Shown one piece after another: positions 1-9,328 of a stretch of 64,000 bases of DNA. This DNA is from JAIQFV01 sp041494885 (GTDB lineage: Bacteria > Acidobacteriota > Terriglobia > JAIQFV01): NCBI GenBank assembly GCA_041494885.1, contig JBGQBO010000004.1, positions 124,001-188,000 of the forward strand, written 5' to 3'. Below the pieces are notes generated by a model, which did no database searches, had not been told where the DNA came from, and saw nothing but the letters and a program-made list of their open reading frames with translations. Numbering within the stretch: the stretch's first letter is position 1; every line of letters starts with the position of its first letter. The translations under genes and the position numbers were made by a program.

Positions 1-580
1 ATTACCGTCATGACTCACGTAATCGTGCGTTTTCCCATTCCGTTTTTGCACAAGCCCACCGCATGTGAAGTCGACCTCCTGATTTCTATCCAGGATGACT
101 CCCCTTCCGCGGCCAACGGCCTTTGCGTGTCCCTGCAATAACGCCCTATGCGTTGAACTTATGCAATGAGATCTCCAAATCCAACAAAGTTGATAATCCG
201 CAGCAAAGAAAAGAGATAGAATGCATCATCGATTCAAAAAGGGATTCCCTGGCTTAAATTCACCTTGAAATCGGGGAAAAACTCCTCTCTTGGACACACC
301 CTCGGTGCGTTTTTGCAAGTTCGCCGGTATGTAACCTCGATCCATACTTGCTCCACCGTCCCCGGTTAGGTATCCTCTTTGGCGACGAGAATGGAAGCGC
401 CCTGTTCAGCACTCCTCTGATGTGGAAGGAGACTCAAACCCATGCCGTTGCCGAGATCATCCATGAGTGGACCCACGAGAATTTACGGGTCCGCCGTGGG
501 TGTGTGAGTAGTCCCATGGCGCTAGGCCAAGCCGTCATCTCACCCAAGCCCTCACAATAAGGAGCAGCTGATAACCCGTC
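1..580. other. Intergenic / upstream region without a supportable gene
   Basis: I see no convincing coding sequence here. A 70-codon open frame at 348-560 has no recognisable domain and no clear ribosome-binding site. Small GC hairpins (for example a CACC/GGTG stem near 298-308 followed by a short T run) are too weak to call a terminator. The region probably holds the promoter of the PP2C phosphatase gene that starts at 581, but I cannot point to a confident -35/-10 pair. Confidence 0.5.
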
Positions 581-3214
581 ATGCAGAGACCTGCGATGCC
601 ACAGTATTCAACACCTGCGAGGAGTTCAATCCTGCAATATGGGATTCTCGGCCTGGTATTTCTCATTACCGTGGCATACCAGGTTCGCCATGTAAATTTT
701 GTGTTCGAGTACATCATGGAACGCACCGGGGCGGTCAGTAATCCGGGCGTGGTCAACCTGGGCAGTCCGATCATTCAATCGCTGAGCAAAGAGACGGAAG
801 AGGCCGGAGTCCGCCCCGGCGATACGATTCTCGCCGTCAACGGGCAGCCCTATCGGGGGTTAGCCGAACTGGTGCGGGTTGTTGAACATGCGCGGCCCGG
901 GGATTTTTTCGATTTGACGGTGCGCCACAAGAGCGGGGAGCCTTCCGAACAAACAGTGCGTGTACCTCTTGTCCGTAGAACGGCAGTGGCGTCTGACCAG
1001 TGGTTCTTCATCGTCACGCTCCATATGGGGCTGCCCCTCTTCTGTGTAGCACTCGGGTTCTGGGTGACCGTAGCTCGGCCGCGGGATCCACTGGCCTGGC
1101 TCCTGTTGGCTCTCCTTCTGGGATTCAGTCAAATGTTTTCACTGGGGTTGGAGAATCAGGAGGGCACCGCGGTCAGCAATCTGGCATTGGCGTATCACCT
1201 CTGGTTTACAGCGAGTTGGTTTATCTGGCTCTTTCTGTTGGGGCTGTACTTTCCATCGCGTCTTGTTTTCGAACGTCGCGTTCCCTGGATCAAGTGGCTG
1301 CTGATCGTCTCGCTGGGTGTCTCCGCCGTGATGCAGGTGGTCCTCACCGAGGGGCTCCTTCAGGATAATTCCTTTGCGGAGCGTTTCTTGCATTACTATC
1401 AGACGCTGGGCAGGTTTTTCGTCGTCCTCCCTCTCACCTCCATCGTCCTTTTCTTCGCAGCAATCATCATCAAGTATTTTTTGGAACCCACGCCGGACGC
1501 CAAACGGCGCCTGAGACTCTTGTACGTGGGGACCTTTCTCGCGCTCGTGCCGACGATATCGCTGGTCATCATCGGCAGCAGAACCGGCAGGAACCTCGAT
1601 GACTTTCCCGCATGGGTAGAACTTCCCTGCCTGCTGCTGACTTTGTTATTTCCACTGACTCTGGCTTACCTTATTGTGATCCATAAGGCCATGGATGTGC
1701 GGGTCGTCATTCGCCAGGGCGTGCAATACGCCTTTGCGCGCGGCGGGGTAACAATTCTTCAAGGGGCACTCACGGCAGGGCTGGTCGTGAGCATTTCTTA
1801 TGTGGTCGCCTCTCACCGCACTCGCTTACCGCAAACCTTTGCGCTCATAGCCTTTGGAGTGGTCACCATTTTAAGCCTCCGGAGCGTCATGCGGCGCGTT
1901 GCCGCATGGATTGATCGCCGGTTCTTCCGAGAAGCATTTAACGCGGAACTTCTTCTCGCCGACTTGAGTGAAAAGGTGCGAACCATGGTGGAGATGCGTC
2001 CTTTGATGGAGACCGTGGCAAGCAGGATCGCCACATCCCTTCACGTCCCGCGAATTGCCGTAATGCTCGAGGGCCTTGGTAGCTACCGACCGGCCTATGC
2101 CCTTGGTTACGAAGGCGCCCTTGAGGTGGCTTTTCCGGAGGGAGGGACCGTCCAGCATTTGCGGCAAGGCAAAGCTCCGGCGCGCGTTTATCCAAGCGAT
2201 CCGCAAAGCTGGATCCGGACTTCCCCCGAGGTGAGCGCGGAAGAGCGCCAGAGTCTTGAACAACTCCAGGCCGAGTTGTTACTGCCACTCGTCGTCAAGG
2301 ATCGACTGCTGGGCTTTATCAGCCTGAGCCAGAAGAAGTCCGAAGAGGCTTATTCGGGCAGCGACCTGCGGTTGCTCAATTCGGTCGCTTCGCAAACGGC
2401 GCTGGCGCTGGAAAATGCGCGCTTGACCGCCGCCATTGCCGACGAGGTCGCCCAGCGCGAAAGATTAAACCGCGAACTGGAGATTGCCCGCGAAGTGCAG
2501 GAGCGCTTGCTACCCCAGGAGCTTCCCCCTATTCAGGGACTCGACTACGCGGGAATTTGCCGGCCTGCCCTGGGCGTGGGTGGGGACTACTATGACTTCA
2601 TTGACCTACCCGGTGGGAGGCTGGCCCTCGCCATCGGTGACGTCTCTGGGAAAGGCATTTCAGCGGCGCTGGTAATGGCAAACCTGCAGGCCTGCCTGCG
2701 GAGCCAGGCGATGACGACGCCCGAAGATCTGGCTGGTATTGTCACCCGCATCAACAAGCTGATCTATCAGTCCTCCTCTTCCAGTCGATATGTGACATTT
2801 TTCCTCGCAGAGTATGATCCTGCGACGAGACGATTCTGCTACGTCAACGCAGGACACAATCCGCCCATGCTGTTCCGGAAAGCCCAGGGCGGACCTCAGA
2901 TCGAGCGCCTCGAGGTGGGTGGCCCCGTCATCGGGTTGTTGGGACAGTTTTCTTTTCAGCAGGCGGCCTTGACCCTCGAGCCGGGTGATCTGCTTGTCAC
3001 CTTTACCGACGGCATCACGGAGAGCATGAATCCGGAAGAAGCCGAGTGGGGCGAGGAGGCGCTCGTGGAGACGGTGCTGAGTTGTGATGCGCTGCAGGCC
3101 AAGGAGATCGTTGATCGGATCATTTGTAATGCGGAGAAATTTGCCGCCGGTGCTCAGCAGCATGATGATATGACCCTGGTCGTGATGCGTGTAGTTCCCT
3201 CTTCAGGAGTGTAA
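581..3214 (+). CDS. Membrane PDZ-GAF-PP2C (SpoIIE-type) serine phosphatase
   Basis: 877 residues. A first membrane segment lies at about 18-36. A PDZ-like domain follows at about 55-125 (the motif 'GVRPGDTILAVNG' is typical). A bundle of further hydrophobic helices spans roughly 145-450. A GAF domain lies at about 470-625, and a coiled linker leads to a SpoIIE/RsbU-type PP2C domain at about 650-870. The PP2C metal-binding motifs are visible: GVGGDYYDF, GDVSGKG, NAGHNPP, FTDGITE and HDDMTLV. Such proteins dephosphorylate anti-anti-sigma (STAS) proteins in partner-switching pathways. The PDZ part would face outside and the GAF/PP2C part the cytoplasm, so it may pass an envelope signal to a sigma-factor switch. 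No anti-sigma or STAS gene is adjacent, so the partner is unknown. AAGGAG lies at 559-564, rather far (16 nt) from this ATG; the next ATG, at 596, is even further. Confidence 0.9.
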   Translation: MQRPAMPQYSTPARSSILQYGILGLVFLITVAYQVRHVNFVFEYIMERTGAVSNPGVVNLGSPIIQSLSKETEEAGVRPGDTILAVNGQPYRGLAELVRVVEHARPGDFFDLTVRHKSGEPSEQTVRVPLVRRTAVASDQWFFIVTLHMGLPLFCVALGFWVTVARPRDPLAWLLLALLLGFSQMFSLGLENQEGTAVSNLALAYHLWFTASWFIWLFLLGLYFPSRLVFERRVPWIKWLLIVSLGVSAVMQVVLTEGLLQDNSFAERFLHYYQTLGRFFVVLPLTSIVLFFAAIIIKYFLEPTPDAKRRLRLLYVGTFLALVPTISLVIIGSRTGRNLDDFPAWVELPCLLLTLLFPLTLAYLIVIHKAMDVRVVIRQGVQYAFARGGVTILQGALTAGLVVSISYVVASHRTRLPQTFALIAFGVVTILSLRSVMRRVAAWIDRRFFREAFNAELLLADLSEKVRTMVEMRPLMETVASRIATSLHVPRIAVMLEGLGSYRPAYALGYEGALEVAFPEGGTVQHLRQGKAPARVYPSDPQSWIRTSPEVSAEERQSLEQLQAELLLPLVVKDRLLGFISLSQKKSEEAYSGSDLRLLNSVASQTALALENARLTAAIADEVAQRERLNRELEIAREVQERLLPQELPPIQGLDYAGICRPALGVGGDYYDFIDLPGGRLALAIGDVSGKGISAALVMANLQACLRSQAMTTPEDLAGIVTRINKLIYQSSSSSRYVTFFLAEYDPATRRFCYVNAGHNPPMLFRKAQGGPQIERLEVGGPVIGLLGQFSFQQAALTLEPGDLLVTFTDGITESMNPEEAEWGEEALVETVLSCDALQAKEIVDRIICNAEKFAAGAQQHDDMTLVVMRVVPSSGV

Positions 3215-3267
3215 GTGATGCGAAGCCCGGTCCCCGAAGAAGCTCTTCGAGATGGACCCCCCTCCTC

Positions 3268-3981
3268 TTAGGATAAAATGCCCTCGAGATCAGCAACCGG
3301 GTTCACCTCGACCGGATCATGTCCGCGCCTGAAGAGGCGCGCCCCCGAAGAACCCTTCAATTGGACTTTGCCATGCTCAACGCGCACCAGGGCTCCTTCG
3401 CGCAACCCCACGACCGGAGTTTCGTTTTCTTCCAGAAACTGAATGATCCTCTCTTCCCGCGTCTCGCCCATATGGCGGGAATTTGGATCCGGATCCAGGA
3501 AGTGGGGATTAATCTGGAAATTGACTAAACCCAACGCTTTGAAGGAAGGGGGTTCCACGATGGGCATATCATTAGTGGTCCGAATGGTTGGGCATGCCAC
3601 GTTCGACCCCGCACTGGCTCCAAGGTAGGGCATCCCCCCTTCGACTCTTCGTCGAATGCTCCCCAAGACATCGCCAGCGTACAGCGCTGCGAGGAGTCGA
3701 AAGGTATTTCCACCTCCGATAAACACCGCCTCCGCATTTTCGATGGCAGATCGAGCATTCGCCGATTCGTGAACGGAACTGAGGGTGTATCCCATGGACT
3801 CAAATCTCTGTCGTACTTTTTGCGTGTAAACCTCCCAGTCCTTCAACGCGAATGGGATAAATAACACGTTCTTCACACCTCTCAGGAAATCACAAATTTC
3901 CATTTCAGCATGGTCGAGATATCCACTGCCAAAAAGTGTGGAGTTGCTAATCAGGAGAAGTCGCGAAGTCGATTGATTCAT
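3268..3981 (-). CDS. pepE: Peptidase E (S51 family, alpha-aspartyl dipeptidase)
   Basis: 237 residues from the start I prefer. It is a cytoplasmic serine peptidase related to class I glutamine amidotransferases that cleaves Asp-X dipeptides. The nucleophile elbow GASAGSN is present with Ser at residue 123, and downstream 'NPHFLDP' supplies the His region. The length matches the roughly 230-residue family. The open frame continues 19 codons upstream to 4038. I chose the ATG at 3981 because GAGGAGG stands about 7 nt before it and the protein then begins at the conserved first strand ('RLLLISNST'). The gene is solitary and convergent with the phosphatase gene 53 bp away. Nothing unusual is seen. 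Confidence 0.9.
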   Translation of the reverse strand: MNQSTSRLLLISNSTLFGSGYLDHAEMEICDFLRGVKNVLFIPFALKDWEVYTQKVRQRFESMGYTLSSVHESANARSAIENAEAVFIGGGNTFRLLAALYAGDVLGSIRRRVEGGMPYLGASAGSNVACPTIRTTNDMPIVEPPSFKALGLVNFQINPHFLDPDPNSRHMGETREERIIQFLEENETPVVGLREGALVRVEHGKVQLKGSSGARLFRRGHDPVEVNPVADLEGILS

Positions 3982-4527
3982 CACAAGCCTCCTCGATACC
4001 AATGGATAAACAACGCACTCAACATCCGGCGATCTCACTCGGGCCGGATGCGAAGAATTCCCGGGTCTGGCACAGGCGATTGGATCGGAATTCGGCGGTT
4101 TGGAAAATCATCGATCTCTATTCTAACCTGAAATCGGGAATTCACCTCGCCGACGAAGGCTGTTTAATCCACTGGCTGGTTCCAATCGAGGAATGGCTGC
4201 TACGGCCAATCATGTTGGGCGGGAATCGCACGGGGAAGAACTGCCCCATGTCGGGGAGAGGGCCCACTGGAGTTTCGCCTCAGGAATCTAAACGATGAGC
4301 GTCTGCGAGCGGTTTTTCAGGCTGCCGCCAATGAGTTGGGCTGGGGGGGGAACTAAGAAGTCAGTCGGTCAGGGATTTGGAATGGGTGGAGGGTTTGAGT
4401 AAGCCGGCAATGTCATTTTCGAAGCCAGCGAGATCCGTCTCGGCTCCCTGTCCATGGTCCCTCATGGCCTAGAAACCTGCCTGTCAACGGATCGATAATC
4501 CACAGCTGAATGGAAACGGGTTCAGGG
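3982..4527. other. Intergenic region (546 bp)
   Basis: No gene can be supported. Plus-strand open frames of 73 and 98 codons overlap each other in different frames and resemble no family I know. The stretch holds an eight-G run at 4343-4350. It probably carries the pepE promoter at its left end. Confidence 0.5.
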
Positions 4528-5475
4528 TTATTGCGGACCCGAAGGAGTGGACCCGCCGGTTGCGAGGGGTAGATCCGGCTGTCCACTCCAATCCTCGAAC
4601 GACCCATCATAAAGGCTCACCGGGTATCCCAGGTACTTCGCGACAAAATACACCAGGGTCGCTTGCTGTCCGATATGACAGTAGGCCACAAGGTGACTGT
4701 CCGGCTTGACTCCTGCAGCCCTAAAAATCTTTTGCAGCGCCTCCGGATCTTTGAGCTTATTGTTGTCATTCACGAGGCTGGAATACGGGATATTCACGGC
4801 CCCGGGAATGTGTCCGGATCGCGGCATTCCCCCTGATTTTTTCCCCGAATAGAAGTCCGGCGCTCGCGCATCAACGATTACCGTGGAGTGATTGTTCAGG
4901 TGGGACTTCACCCAAGCAGCATCCACCACAAAATCTCGCCTTGCGCTCGGAGTGAGTGAGCCCGATTGGACTTTTTTGATCTCCTGTGTAACGGGGCGGC
5001 CTTCCGCCTGCCAGGCAGGAAGTCCTCCGTCAAGGAGTGACGCCTGGTCACCCAACCCCATGAAATCGAGGGTGAAAAACACTCTCGTTGTGGGCGACAC
5101 CCAATCCCGACCAAAATAAACAACAATGCGGGAGTTATTCGAAATTCCCAATTTCTCCAACGTTGACCGGAGTTCGTCAACGGCAGGGAGCTCAAGCGTG
5201 AGTCCTTTTCCATGAGGCGTTGAAATGTCCATATAGGGGAGAAACTGTGCCCCTGGAATATGCCCGGCCTCGTAATCCTTCTTATCCCCCACGTGAATGA
5301 GCACCAGGGATTGATCCTTTAAGTGCTCCCCGAGCCAGGCGGTGGACACCAGAAGGGTGTTATGGGTGGGAGAATTCTCTGCGTTCGCGGCTACAGGCGT
5401 CCCCGGGTCGCACTGAGCCATTCCGAAAGAAATCCCATAGGCAAGCAAGCCAACAAGCAACATGGTTTTTCGCAT
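4528..5475 (-). CDS. Exported thiosulfate/3-mercaptopyruvate sulfurtransferase (tandem rhodanese)
   Basis: 315 residues. An N-terminal signal peptide (positive MRK, then a hydrophobic stretch to about residue 20) predicts export. There are two rhodanese domains, at about 40-160 and 185-305. The first lacks a catalytic Cys, as is normal for the structural domain. The second carries the active-site loop YCHIGQQA with Cys266, the residue that becomes persulfidated. Family members move a sulfane sulfur from thiosulfate or mercaptopyruvate to cyanide or thiols. The loop does not decide clearly between the two donors. It lies downstream of the ADOP permease on the same strand but is separated from it by 125 bp with a long imperfect hairpin, so it may be transcribed separately. 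Confidence 0.88.
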   Translation of the reverse strand: MRKTMLLVGLLAYGISFGMAQCDPGTPVAANAENSPTHNTLLVSTAWLGEHLKDQSLVLIHVGDKKDYEAGHIPGAQFLPYMDISTPHGKGLTLELPAVDELRSTLEKLGISNNSRIVVYFGRDWVSPTTRVFFTLDFMGLGDQASLLDGGLPAWQAEGRPVTQEIKKVQSGSLTPSARRDFVVDAAWVKSHLNNHSTVIVDARAPDFYSGKKSGGMPRSGHIPGAVNIPYSSLVNDNNKLKDPEALQKIFRAAGVKPDSHLVAYCHIGQQATLVYFVAKYLGYPVSLYDGSFEDWSGQPDLPLATGGSTPSGPQ

Positions 5476-5508
5476 GTTTTTTCACCGATGTCCTGTTTAA
5501 TTGTTCGA

Positions 5509-5582
5509 TGGACTGCCTCGGCTTTTCTGCTCTTTCCCGTTCGATTCCGGCTCGAGCATCCTTGCCCCGAGGCAGCAGTCCA
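5509..5582. repeat. Imperfect inverted repeat between ADOP and rhodanese genes
   Basis: TGGACTGCCTCGG at 5509-5521 pairs with CCGAGGCAGCAGTCCA at 5567-5582. The only interruption is a three-base bulge, and the loop is about 45 nt. It sits 18 bp past the ADOP stop codon on the minus strand, so it could end or attenuate the PadR-ADOP transcript. There is no U tract typical of an intrinsic terminator. Confidence 0.5.
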
Positions 5583-5600
5583 GCCTCTCCTCACGCCTCG

Positions 5601-8276
5601 TCATTCGTAACGAAGGGCCTCCAGGGGGTCAATCCGCGTGGCCCTCCGTGCCGGGAAGTAACAGGCCGCCAGCGACGCGAGCAACAGCACGAGGGCGGCC
5701 CCAAGGAAGGTCACTGGATCGGTCGGGGTCACTTCAAACAGGAATGCACCGAGGAGGCGTGTGAGCACAACCGCTCCCCCCAGACCGAGAGCCACCCCCA
5801 AGAGGACCAGCATCATGCCCTGACCCACTACCATCCTGAGCACATCATAAGTTTTGGCCCCCATCGCCATACGAATCCCGATTTCATGGACGCGTTGATT
5901 GACGGAGAGCGCCAGAATGCCCCCGATGCCGCTGGCTGCGATTGCGAGTGCCAGAACTGCAAACAGACCGAGCAGGTTGGTCATGACACGCGGAGAGTTG
6001 AGCGTATCGCTGCGGGCCTGCTCCAGGGTCTCAACATTGCTGATGGCAGTCTCCGGATCAATCTCCCGCACAGCCCGGCGGGCCTGGGTCGCGACACTCA
6101 ATGGATTTCCGCTCGTCCTCAACTCCAGGCTGCCGACTGCGACATATTGATCCAGCGGGACGTACAATTCGTCGCCCGCCTCCTTGTCGAGTCCAAACTC
6201 CTTCACGTCTCCTGCGATCCCCACCACTATGATCCAGGTTTTACCCTCGTCGAATGAAACGCGCTTACCAATGGGATCCTCGTCCTTCCATTGATGGCGG
6301 GCCAAAGAGTTGTTGATGACCGCGACCTGCACGGTCTGTTCCTTGTCACCCTCCGAGAATGTCCTGCCCTTCAACATGCGTATTCCCAGCGTCCTGAAAT
6401 AGTCTGGGCTGGTTGATCGAACATTCGTTTGGGGATCGAGTTTTCCATCCTGAGTAGGACGCCCCTCGATTTGGAATCGACTTGTGTTCGGGCCCACGAT
6501 GCGTGACTCCGGGTCCAGGGGAAAACTCGATGAAATCGCCGCCGACATCACCCCCGGCTGGTTCTGGAGCTTTTGCAGGAGCCGCTGCGCGAACTCCCGG
6601 GATTGCTGTGCCGTGTTGTATTTTGACCAGTTCAGGTGGAGTCTCATGGTCAAGACCCTTTGAGCGACAAAGCCCGGATCCACTTGCTGGAGTTTAATCA
6701 GGCTCCGGATCATCAGTCCTGCCCCGATAAGCAGCATCACCGAGAAGGCAACCTGCGACACAATCAGGACATTGCGTGCTCGCTTCCGTCCTTTTCCTAT
6801 CGTCGTCTGATTGCTTCCCTCCTTCAGGCCCGTCGATAAGTCTTCTCCCGCACAGACCGATGAGACGGAGCCGAAGATGATGCTCGTTGCCAGGGCCGCC
6901 ACCAGAGTGAAAAGCAACACGGGGCCATCGATGTGGATTTCGCGGGCACGGGGGGTCAGTCGGGATGCGAACTCGACCAGGAGCTTGAGGCTGCCGGAAG
7001 CAAATAACAAGCCCAAGGCTCCCGCCAGCACGCCCAGGACCGCGCTCTCGGTGACCAACTGGCGCAACAGGCGGCTCATGTTGGCCCCCAGCGTCGAGCG
7101 AATCATGAGTTCGCGCTCCCGACGGGCCATGCGGGCAAGGATGAGGTTGGCCACATTCGCACATGCGATCAGAAGGACGAACCCCGCCGCCCCCAGCAAT
7201 ACGAGGAGCGTGGGACGCGCCTGATGAGTCAGTTCCTTCTGGAGTGGAATGGAAACGGCACCATAGCCCGACCCTGAAGGATACGATTTCGGGTATTCCT
7301 TCTGAAGCTGTAAGGCAATAGTTTTCAAATCAGCCTTCGACTGCTCCAGCGTGACACCGGGCTTGAGCCTTCCAAAGACTCGCATCAGGCGCGTGTCACG
7401 GTTCGTCTTCGTTTGGGCTGAAGAGCGGAAGGGACATGCCGAAGTCGGCATATACACGTCGTTATCATTGGGGTACTGAGGAACAGGCGGCAATACTCCA
7501 ACCACCGAATGGACCATGTCGTTCATCTCAAACGTCTTGCCGACGATGTCCGGATCACCACCCTGACTTCGCTTCCAATACTCGTAACTCAAAACCAGAA
7601 CCGGTGGGGCGCCTGGCTCTTCATCCGAAGGCCGGAAGGTTCGGCCCAGAATCGGCTGCACCCCAAAGAAATCGAAGAACCCTGCGGACACGACCCCCGT
7701 CCGGACTCGCTGGGCTTCACCCCGTCCCAACAATGTGAAGATCATGGTATGGTATTCGACTAGCCCGCTATGGGTGTGATTCCGGGCGCGATAGTCGGCA
7801 ATTTCAGGCACGGAGAAAGTAACATCCTGCAATCCGGCCGCTAGGGCTTGCTGCCGAATAACCACAAGTCGATCGCCCTCCGGATAAGGGAGCGGTTTCA
7901 GAAGGATGCCGTGAATCACACTGTAGATCGCCGTGTTCGCCCCGATCCCCAGCGCCAAGGCCAGGATGGCGATGATGGTGAAACCGGGATTCTTCCGCAT
8001 CATGCGAAAAGCGTAGTTTACATCCTGTCGCAGCATGGCAAGATGTTCCCGCGGACCCGTTCTTAACATTCCCACGATGGTCTCGCCCCACAGGCGGAGC
8101 AATCCGATCTTCCCTGCGGCATGTTCGGTTTCCGCACGTTGTTCCCGAAAGACCTCTTCCATCTCGTTGCCAAAATCCTCCCGAAAGTCGCTCGGAAAGA
8201 TGCGCAGCAATAACCGGAAAATACGACTCGACAGCGACTGGTCCTTGAGGTTCATACTTTTGCTCCCTGCCTTCAT
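5601..8276 (-). CDS. ADOP-family ABC transporter permease (MacB/FtsX duplicated)
   Basis: 891 residues. An N-terminal cytoplasmic 'permease prefix' (about 1-90, 'RIFPSDFREDFGNEMEEVF') is followed by two MacB-like units. Each has a TM helix, a periplasmic MacB_PCD domain and an FtsX three-helix permease domain (roughly 100-480 and 500-885). The first helix has the family signature 'ALGIGANTAIYS', and the end 'PARRATRIDPLEALRYE' is the usual FtsX/MacB tail. No ATP-binding subunit is encoded nearby, which is normal for these 'orphan' permeases. The substrate is unknown. The start codon overlaps the padR stop (ATGA), so the two are translationally coupled. An alternative start seven codons downstream is possible. 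Confidence 0.92.
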   Translation of the reverse strand: MKAGSKSMNLKDQSLSSRIFRLLLRIFPSDFREDFGNEMEEVFREQRAETEHAAGKIGLLRLWGETIVGMLRTGPREHLAMLRQDVNYAFRMMRKNPGFTIIAILALALGIGANTAIYSVIHGILLKPLPYPEGDRLVVIRQQALAAGLQDVTFSVPEIADYRARNHTHSGLVEYHTMIFTLLGRGEAQRVRTGVVSAGFFDFFGVQPILGRTFRPSDEEPGAPPVLVLSYEYWKRSQGGDPDIVGKTFEMNDMVHSVVGVLPPVPQYPNDNDVYMPTSACPFRSSAQTKTNRDTRLMRVFGRLKPGVTLEQSKADLKTIALQLQKEYPKSYPSGSGYGAVSIPLQKELTHQARPTLLVLLGAAGFVLLIACANVANLILARMARRERELMIRSTLGANMSRLLRQLVTESAVLGVLAGALGLLFASGSLKLLVEFASRLTPRAREIHIDGPVLLFTLVAALATSIIFGSVSSVCAGEDLSTGLKEGSNQTTIGKGRKRARNVLIVSQVAFSVMLLIGAGLMIRSLIKLQQVDPGFVAQRVLTMRLHLNWSKYNTAQQSREFAQRLLQKLQNQPGVMSAAISSSFPLDPESRIVGPNTSRFQIEGRPTQDGKLDPQTNVRSTSPDYFRTLGIRMLKGRTFSEGDKEQTVQVAVINNSLARHQWKDEDPIGKRVSFDEGKTWIIVVGIAGDVKEFGLDKEAGDELYVPLDQYVAVGSLELRTSGNPLSVATQARRAVREIDPETAISNVETLEQARSDTLNSPRVMTNLLGLFAVLALAIAASGIGGILALSVNQRVHEIGIRMAMGAKTYDVLRMVVGQGMMLVLLGVALGLGGAVVLTRLLGAFLFEVTPTDPVTFLGAALVLLLASLAACYFPARRATRIDPLEALRYE

Positions 8277-8641
8277 GCCGGTTTTAGTTTTTTCAATAAA
8301 CGCTTCACACGAGCCACCGCGATGAGTTCTTCCATCCGTTCGGCCTCTGCCACAGCGACCTGCCGTCCCCAGTCGGTGAGCCGATAGTAACGCCGCCGGG
8401 CGTCGTCATGCTCGCGAGCGGGCCGGGGCCGGCACTCCTCGATCATGCCCTCGGCGAGCAGGCGCTTGATGATTCCATACAGCGTACCGGCACTCAGCGC
8501 GACCTCGCCACGTGCCTGTTCGGCGACCTCCTTCAGAATGGCATACCCATGCTTGTCGCCGTCTGCAAGCGACAACAACACCTGGAACATGGCTGGGGTC
8601 AAAGGCAAAGGCGGATCGCTTACCTCATCTCGCGGGTTCAT
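8273..8641 (-). CDS. PadR-family transcriptional repressor
   Basis: 122 residues. It is a PadR N-terminal winged helix ('LSLADGDKHGYAILKEV' to 'GTLYGIIKRLLAEGMI') followed by 'RRRYYRLTDWG', all typical of the family, and a short C-terminal helix for dimerisation. The stop overlaps the ADOP start by four bases. PadR genes next to ADOP permeases are common in Acidobacteria, and the repressor is expected to control its own operon. The promoter directly upstream contains a dyad that overlaps the -10/-35 spacer (see 8674-8717), which supports autoregulation. The inducer is unknown. Confidence 0.92.
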   Translation of the reverse strand: MNPRDEVSDPPLPLTPAMFQVLLSLADGDKHGYAILKEVAEQARGEVALSAGTLYGIIKRLLAEGMIEECRPRPAREHDDARRRYYRLTDWGRQVAVAEAERMEELIAVARVKRLLKKLKPA

Positions 8642-8673
8642 AGAACCCTTTCTTTAAATGATGGAATGAATTG

Positions 8674-8717
8674 CTATATCGAAAGCGACTATAGCGTGTG
8701 CCGATATAGTGTGTCAA
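8674..8717 (-). promoter_or_regulatory. padR-ADOP promoter with overlapping dyad (candidate PadR operator)
   Basis: On the minus strand, TTGACA (8712-8717) and TATAGT (8688-8693) are separated by 18 bp, a near-consensus sigma70-type promoter. The inverted repeat CTATATCG (8674-8681) and CGATATAG (8702-8709) places one arm in the spacer and the other just past the -10. Binding there would block polymerase. The assignment to PadR is inference from position and symmetry. Confidence 0.65.
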
Positions 8718-9328
8718 GCAAAAAAACCAGCAAATCTGCTGTTGGCGACCTTTGCGGACAAGGATTGTGAGCCCAATTCGAAGACAGACACAGATCGCCC
8801 TCGCCCCGAGTTGACATTCTCTGGGGTTGTTGTGACTCGCAGACAAGCCGGGTTCGAAAGGAATACAGAATTTGCGTAAGGGGGGCTCCGAGTTCGTCTC
8901 TCCGGCATATAAAGGTCTGCGCCGGGGTTTGAACTAAATCTCTGAAAAGATGAAACCTCCTTAAGGTTTGATCGGTATTAGGGATTGCGCGAGAAATCAA
9001 CAGGGCCGAAGCCTCTCAGTCGGAGAGCATCCCTGAGATGCGCGCTATTCCTTGAACCGGGTCATATTTCAGCTATCATCACAGCCGCCCTGGATTGTCA
9101 ATCAAGAGGCTCTCATTCGTGACGGGGGAGATAAGGGGCAGGCTGGGACAGTTCTGCTTCCTGGGAACCATCCTGACGGTGACTTAAAAATTCATGAATG
9201 ATATCCTTTATCCACTCGTGAAAATGTCCCCTCCAGGATTTGGCAAAACGCATCCCAATGAGGGTACTTGAAGAACGCCCTCATGCAATCTCAGAGGCCA
9301 TCAAGCCTTTGAAAGCGAAAGGAGTCTC
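8718..9328. other. Intergenic region between padR promoter and serine hydrolase gene
   Basis: No gene is supported; the minus-strand open frames of 64-103 codons overlap in several frames and look like noise. The right end should contain the promoter of the hydrolase gene at 9329. GAAAGGAG at 9317-9324 is its ribosome-binding site. I find no other structure I trust. Confidence 0.5.

Noticed and set aside
348..560. 70-codon plus-strand open frame before the PP2C gene
   Set aside because: No recognisable domain, no clear ribosome-binding site, and composition like random frame; probably part of the promoter region.
4002..4298. Open frames of 73 and 98 codons upstream of pepE
   Set aside because: They overlap in different frames, lack family resemblance and lie over the expected pepE promoter.
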